DNA from: an uncultured Synergistales bacterium
GTDB taxonomy: Bacteria; Synergistota; Synergistia; Synergistales; Aminobacteriaceae
NCBI GenBank assembly: GCA_905235735.1
Contig: CAJOMU010000009.1
Coordinates: 1-58,177, forward strand
Direction: 5' to 3'
DNA: 58,177 bases
Shown one piece after another: positions 54,277 through 58,177 of this stretch. Position 1 is the first letter of the stretch, and each line of letters begins with the position of its first letter. The translations under genes and the position numbers were made by a program. The notes under the pieces were generated by a model, which did no database searches, was not told where the DNA came from, and saw nothing but the letters and a program-made list of their open reading frames with translations.

Positions 54277-55299
54277 ATGAAGATATTAGTTACAGGTTCA
54301 GCGGGATTTATCTGCGGTTATCTGGTTGAAGAGCTGCTCGAACGAGGCCATGAAGTAATCGGCATAGATAATTTCTCGAAGTACGGCAAGGTTGAGAAGA
54401 GTTACGACAATCACCCGAACTATCACTTTGTAGAAGGCGATGCAAAGAACACGGGCTTAATGAAGGAATTGATTTCAGATTGCGACCAGGTATTAGCATC
54501 AGCGGCGATGATAGGAGGAATATCATACTTTCATCATTACGCGTATGATTTGCTTGCGGAGAACGACAGGATAACGGCCTCAACATTTGACGCGGCGATA
54601 TGGGCGCATGAACACAGGAAGTTGAAGAAGATAAACATACTGAGTTCAAGTATGGTGTATGAATCAGCGGAGAAATTCCCAAGTCATGAAGGAGATGAAC
54701 ATAAATGTCCTCCTCCATTGAGCACATACGGATTTCAGAAGTTAGCATGTGAATACTATGCACAGGGAGCAAATGAGCAATACGGTCTGCCATACACGAT
54801 AATACGGCCATTCAACTGTGTAGGAACAGGTGAGAAGCGAGCGTTATGTGATAGTGAGATACTCTCAGGGAATGTGAAACTCGCAATGTCTCATGTAGTA
54901 CCTGATTTAGTGCAGAAGGTCTTGAAGGGTCAAAATCCTTTGCATATTCTGGGTTCAGGAAAACAGGTGAGGCATTACACATACGGAGGAGATTTAGCGA
55001 GAGGAATTCGTATGTGCATTGAGAGTGATAAATCAGTCAATGAAGATTTCAATCTGTCTACACCAGTATCAACGAGTGTATTAGAACTAGCACAAGCAAT
55101 CTGGAAGAAGATACACGGTGATTCGCTTCCGTTTTCATATGTCAGTGATGAACCATTCAAGTATGACGTACAGATGAGAGTACCAGATACGGAGAAGGCA
55201 GAACGATTGTTGGGTTTCAGGGCCGAGACGACACTAGATGAGATTTTAGACGAAGTAATTCCGTGGATAAGCGAGCAGGTGAGGACGGGCGGAATATGA
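54277..55299 (+). CDS. NAD-dependent sugar epimerase/dehydratase
   Basis: 340 residues of the extended short-chain dehydrogenase family: ILVTGSAGFICGYLVEEL at the start, GHEVIGIDNFSKYG, the region ILSSSMVYESAEKFPSHEGD with the catalytic Ser/Thr, STYGFQKLACEYYA (Tyr-x3-Lys), and YTIIRPFNCVGTGEK. It acts on a nucleotide-linked sugar; the product cannot be identified. ATG 54277 is one base after the dehydrogenase stop; an earlier in-frame codon at 54253 overlaps that gene. Ends with an ATGA overlap into the GT2 gene. Confidence 0.9.
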   Translation: MKILVTGSAGFICGYLVEELLERGHEVIGIDNFSKYGKVEKSYDNHPNYHFVEGDAKNTGLMKELISDCDQVLASAAMIGGISYFHHYAYDLLAENDRITASTFDAAIWAHEHRKLKKINILSSSMVYESAEKFPSHEGDEHKCPPPLSTYGFQKLACEYYAQGANEQYGLPYTIIRPFNCVGTGEKRALCDSEILSGNVKLAMSHVVPDLVQKVLKGQNPLHILGSGKQVRHYTYGGDLARGIRMCIESDKSVNEDFNLSTPVSTSVLELAQAIWKKIHGDSLPFSYVSDEPFKYDVQMRVPDTEKAERLLGFRAETTLDEILDEVIPWISEQVRTGGI

Positions 55300-56009
55300 T
55301 ACTGAGCATAATAATTCCGGTCTACAATGAGGGAGCGAATATCAGGCAAGCAATAGATGCGATAAATGCAAAGCTGAAGTATGAGCATGAGATATTAATC
55401 GTATATGACTTTGACGAGGATAACACTTTACCTGTGATTCGTGAACTTGGCCAGGCTAACATAAAGCTTGTGAAGAATGCATACGGACGAGGAGCATTGA
55501 ACGCAATCAAGACGGGACTAGCATCAGGAACAGGGAAGTATGAGATAGTAACGATGGCAGATTTGTCAGACCCACCTGAAGTGATGAACTCGATGATTGA
55601 AGTTGCGGAACAGGATAATGCATCAGTCATATGTGCATCTAGATACATGAAGGGCGGTTCACAGCATACGCATTCATTGAAGATGTTCATCAAGGGAATA
55701 ATGTCTCGTACAGCAGGAGTGAGTTTGTACTGGTTTGCAGGAGTACCTACACATGACGCAACGAATAGCTTCAAGCTGTATGCAAAAACATTTCTAGAAA
55801 GGGTAACGATTGAGAGCAGTGGAGGCTTTGAGCTTGGAATTGAACTTGTGGTGAAGGCGTTTGCAATGGGCTTATTGATTCGGGAAGTTCCAACGGAATG
55901 GCACGACCGCACAGCAGGACAATCACGTTTCAAGATAATCAAATGGCTTCCGAATTATCTTCACTGGTACATATATGCATTTACGCACAGACGAAAGAGG
56001 CAAAAGTAA
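55296..56009 (+). CDS. Family 2 glycosyltransferase (dolichol-phosphate-mannose-synthase-like)
   Basis: 237 residues, soluble GT-A fold: LSIIIPVYNEGANIRQAIDA, ILIVYDFDEDNTLPVIREL, YGRGALNAIKTGLASGTGKY, MADLSDPPEVMNSMI (DxD-like metal site) and a C-terminal TEWHDRTAGQSRFK. It transfers a sugar to a lipid or glycan acceptor. No C-terminal membrane helices, unlike many relatives. The start (55296) overlaps the epimerase stop, and the methyltransferase follows after 12 bases. Confidence 0.9.
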   Translation: MILSIIIPVYNEGANIRQAIDAINAKLKYEHEILIVYDFDEDNTLPVIRELGQANIKLVKNAYGRGALNAIKTGLASGTGKYEIVTMADLSDPPEVMNSMIEVAEQDNASVICASRYMKGGSQHTHSLKMFIKGIMSRTAGVSLYWFAGVPTHDATNSFKLYAKTFLERVTIESSGGFELGIELVVKAFAMGLLIREVPTEWHDRTAGQSRFKIIKWLPNYLHWYIYAFTHRRKRQK

Positions 56010-56021
56010 GGAAGGATAATA

Positions 56022-56705
56022 ATGGAACTTGAGAAGTTATATTCAAACCGGTTTGAATCAGATACATGGAAGAAACGTAATGCACTCTGGAAGATTTTAT
56101 GTGATGAGTTCTTCAGCAAATATCTCAAACCTTCAGATGATATTCTTGACTTGGCCGCTGGTTATTGTGATTTTATCAACAACATATGCCGTGATAATCA
56201 CATGGGCAGACGTATAGCAGTAGACCTGAATCCAGATGTGAGAGAACACTCAGCACCTTTCGTTGAAGTTCATAATACGATGGCACAGAATCTCAGCTTT
56301 CTCGATGATAATTCGATTGATGCAGTCTTCGTATCAAACTTCTTCGAGCATGTACGCGACAAGGATGACATAATCGCAATCTTGAATGAATGTCTGAGAG
56401 TTCTGCGCGTCAACGGGAAAATCATGATTCTTCAGCCGAACATAAAGTATCTTCCGGGACAGTACTGGGACTTCTTCGATCACTACACGCCGTTGACCGA
56501 GAAGAGTATGTGTGAAGCATTGAGTATATCTTCTGTAAGGGGGGGGGGGTACAGCATAATTACTGTAATTGATAAATTTCTGCCCTATACAACAAAGAGT
56601 CGTCTTCCACAATATGACTGGATGATTAAGCTGTACTGTCATTGTCCATTAGCGTGGAGGATATTGGGAAAACAGATGTTCATGATTGCCGAAAAAAGAA
56701 CATAA
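56022..56705 (+). CDS. SAM-dependent methyltransferase with G11 tract
   Basis: 227 residues of the class I methyltransferase fold: DDILDLAAGYCDFINNI (motif I), RIAVDLNPDVREH, MAQNLSFLDDNSIDAVFVSN, FFEHVRDKDDIIAILNECLR and GKIMILQPNIKYLPGQYWDF. The C-terminal part has FLPYTTKSRLPQYDWMIKLY. Such enzymes in glycan cassettes cap or decorate sugar chains. A run of eleven Gs (56539-56549) encodes part of SSVRGGGYS near residue 175, in frame at present; loss or gain of one G would cut off the last ~50 residues. GGAAGG is seen before the ATG. Confidence 0.87.
   Translation: MELEKLYSNRFESDTWKKRNALWKILCDEFFSKYLKPSDDILDLAAGYCDFINNICRDNHMGRRIAVDLNPDVREHSAPFVEVHNTMAQNLSFLDDNSIDAVFVSNFFEHVRDKDDIIAILNECLRVLRVNGKIMILQPNIKYLPGQYWDFFDHYTPLTEKSMCEALSISSVRGGGYSIITVIDKFLPYTTKSRLPQYDWMIKLYCHCPLAWRILGKQMFMIAEKRT
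56533..56554 (+). repeat. G11 tract flanked by a short inverted repeat
   Basis: CTGTA (56533-56537), AA, eleven Gs (56539-56549), then TACAG (56550-56554). It lies inside the methyltransferase gene. Confidence 0.85.
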
Positions 56706-56724
56706 TGATCGAGGAGGGAAAAAA

Positions 56725-58177
56725 ATGACAGAGGATAGAAAATATATCAGGATATTCTATACAATAATTGCGTTCATAACGTTATTCAAGTTCGGTATGT
56801 CAAGTATAACTACAGGGCTTGATGTATCATGGGTATACGCAATCAACAGGTTCTTCAATGAAGGCGTTTTATGGGGTCATGATGTAATGTTCACATATGG
56901 CCCTCTAGGATTCATAATATGTCCAATGAATATTGGTAGCAACGCAATAATTTCACTTGCATACTGGATATTCATGGCAGTATCTGCAGGTTTAATCTTC
57001 TCGTATATATTTTTCTCAGAACGTAACTCTGTCATAAGTTCACGAAAAGATAATATACTAATCTCGTTTACGCTATTCTATTTGGGAAGCTGTGTATTCG
57101 GAAGACTTAGCAGTGAATATGCGAATACATTCATGATTTTATGCCTGCTGTCCTTATGCTGGCTCTCTGGCAAAATCAAATTTTTATTCATGGCCTCACT
57201 CTTATGTGTATTGTCATTATTCACGAAGTTCAATTCTGGTGCAATCGATATGATGACGATAGTTATGTTTGCTCTGATGTTTCGCCCATCTAAATATCTT
57301 CCCGTTCTGCTAATCATCCCTGTACTCTTCTTAATATGCTTCATGATTTATAATCCATCATTGATGGAACTGTACTATTACGTAAGAGGTGCTTATGAAA
57401 TATCTTCGGGCTATATATCTGCGATGAGTTTAACTTTACACATAAAAATGGCAGTCTTTTTTTTGATGTGCTCTGTGGTGCTTGCAGTTATTCTTATTAA
57501 GGCAGATTTTTTCAGAATAAAGCATTCATTTAAGTATGCGATGTTATTTGCAATACCAGTATTCGGATTATTCAAGCATGCTTTTACGCGTGCGGACGGT
57601 CATATGCTGATGTTCATGCCGAATTTGTGTTGCTGGCTTTCAGTTTATGTTCTCTTCATGCACCATGAGCTTCACATGAGGCGTTTATTCTCGAAAATCC
57701 TGAAAGTATGTTTATGTGCGGCATTTGCAGTATCATTTGTAGTATCATTAACTGGCTTAAATGATGCTGATTATCGTTTTCAGTTCGTGATAAGGAATGC
57801 ATTAACGAACCCTCTATTTGAATTCTGGAATAATGTGTCATCAGTAAGAGACATAAAAGATATTAAAGATGCGCGAGAATTAAAACTGCCTTCAGAGTTC
57901 ATTGAAACCATCTCGAATGATACCATGACGATATATCCGTTTGAAATCTCATTTGCGGAAGATATTCCGAACTATAAGCCAATGCCAATTTGCCAGGCCT
58001 ACAGTGCATATACCTCATGGCTTGATGAACAGAACGCAGAATTTTTCTCAGAGGATAATGCTCCAAAATTCATAGTCTTCAATACAGACGCAATAGACGC
58101 AAGATTTCCGTTGATTGAGTGCCCGCAGTCTTGGCTTGAGATATTCAGACGTTACGCAATAAGACTTCATGACATGG
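56725..58177 (+). CDS. Large multi-pass membrane protein, glycan-cassette type, partial at right edge
   Basis: An open frame of 484 codons with no stop up to the window end. ATG 56725 follows GAGGAGGG by six bases. About 10 membrane segments are seen over the first ~360 residues (for example YIRIFYTIIAFITLFKFG, IISLAYWIFMAVSAGLIFSY, YLPVLLIIPVLFLICFMIY), with a loop DVMFTYGPLGFIICP after the first helix. A soluble region follows (FIETISNDTMTIYPFEISFA, AYTSWLDEQNAEFF). The layout suggests a membrane glycosyltransferase or polysaccharide assembly protein, but no signature fixes that. It is the fifth gene of the glycan cassette. Confidence 0.8.
   Translation, partial: MTEDRKYIRIFYTIIAFITLFKFGMSSITTGLDVSWVYAINRFFNEGVLWGHDVMFTYGPLGFIICPMNIGSNAIISLAYWIFMAVSAGLIFSYIFFSERNSVISSRKDNILISFTLFYLGSCVFGRLSSEYANTFMILCLLSLCWLSGKIKFLFMASLLCVLSLFTKFNSGAIDMMTIVMFALMFRPSKYLPVLLIIPVLFLICFMIYNPSLMELYYYVRGAYEISSGYISAMSLTLHIKMAVFFLMCSVVLAVILIKADFFRIKHSFKYAMLFAIPVFGLFKHAFTRADGHMLMFMPNLCCWLSVYVLFMHHELHMRRLFSKILKVCLCAAFAVSFVVSLTGLNDADYRFQFVIRNALTNPLFEFWNNVSSVRDIKDIKDARELKLPSEFIETISNDTMTIYPFEISFAEDIPNYKPMPICQAYSAYTSWLDEQNAEFFSEDNAPKFIVFNTDAIDARFPLIECPQSWLEIFRRYAIRLHDM

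Overview
The window is a gene-dense, moderately AT-rich bacterial chromosome segment. It most likely comes from a member of the Synergistota (Synergistaceae-like, probably gut- or mouth-associated). The main clue is a pair of tandem secreted proteins (39.8-46.3 kb) that end in a Gly-rich linker, a GGCN box, a hydrophobic stretch and a short basic tail, which is the layout of the Synerg-CTERM sorting signal. Shine-Dalgarno sites are mostly AGGAG/GGAGG. TTG and GTG starts are frequent, and extended -10 promoters (TGnTAnnnT) recur. I see no insertion sequence, integrase, phage gene or CRISPR array.

Layout. 0-1.6 kb: a surface-polysaccharide fragment on the minus strand, made of a frameshifted gene running off the left edge and an undecaprenyl-phosphate sugar transferase. 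1.6-5.5 kb: tRNA-Gln with its own promoter and terminator, a sodium/solute symporter, and a convergent exported FAD oxidoreductase with an SLH-like C-terminus. 5.5-12 kb: ribD-ribE, a two-gene DUF4160 cassette, ribA (lacking the DHBP synthase half) and ribH, then serS and a membrane-anchored WecG/TagA-like glycosyltransferase. 12-16 kb: a coiled-coil tail-anchored protein, hemC, a cobA-hemD fusion and a secreted esterase. 16-19.3 kb: a minus-strand operon prmA-mtaB-Hsp70-like ATPase without a substrate-binding domain. 19.4-23 kb: CapA-like protein, a frameshifted SH3 protein, mazG and a polysaccharide deacetylase. 23-30.7 kb: a biotin-type carboxyltransferase, then the conserved phoH-pgpH-ybeY-corC block, an ADP-ribosylglycohydrolase and a DUF1810 protein. 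30.7-35.8 kb: dnaX-dnaE on the minus strand. 35.9-39.7 kb: a small helical protein, a PglF/WbpM-type nucleotide-sugar dehydratase, pgsA and a CbpA-like J protein. 39.8-49.6 kb: a five-gene minus-strand operon ending in the two GGCN-tail surface proteins, the second a 1494-residue Pmp-like beta-helix. 49.6-53 kb: a CbiL-like methylase, a GGDEF protein, a PIN-like protein and a Kef-type antiporter. 53-58.2 kb: a surface-glycan cassette (nucleotide-sugar dehydrogenase, epimerase, GT2, methyltransferase, large membrane protein) open at the right edge.

Together the genes cover flavin and tetrapyrrole synthesis, replication and RNA housekeeping, and an extensive cell-envelope programme. The observations I rate highest are: two long poly-G tracts (G9 and G11) inside neighbouring glycan genes, which look like phase-variable contingency sites; the tandem GGCN-tail proteins with a shared module just before the tail; the truncated Hsp70-like ATPase; a DUF4160 cassette bracketed by near-duplicate promoter sequences inside a riboflavin operon that has lost ribB; and two genes whose Shine-Dalgarno sites point to AUU start codons.
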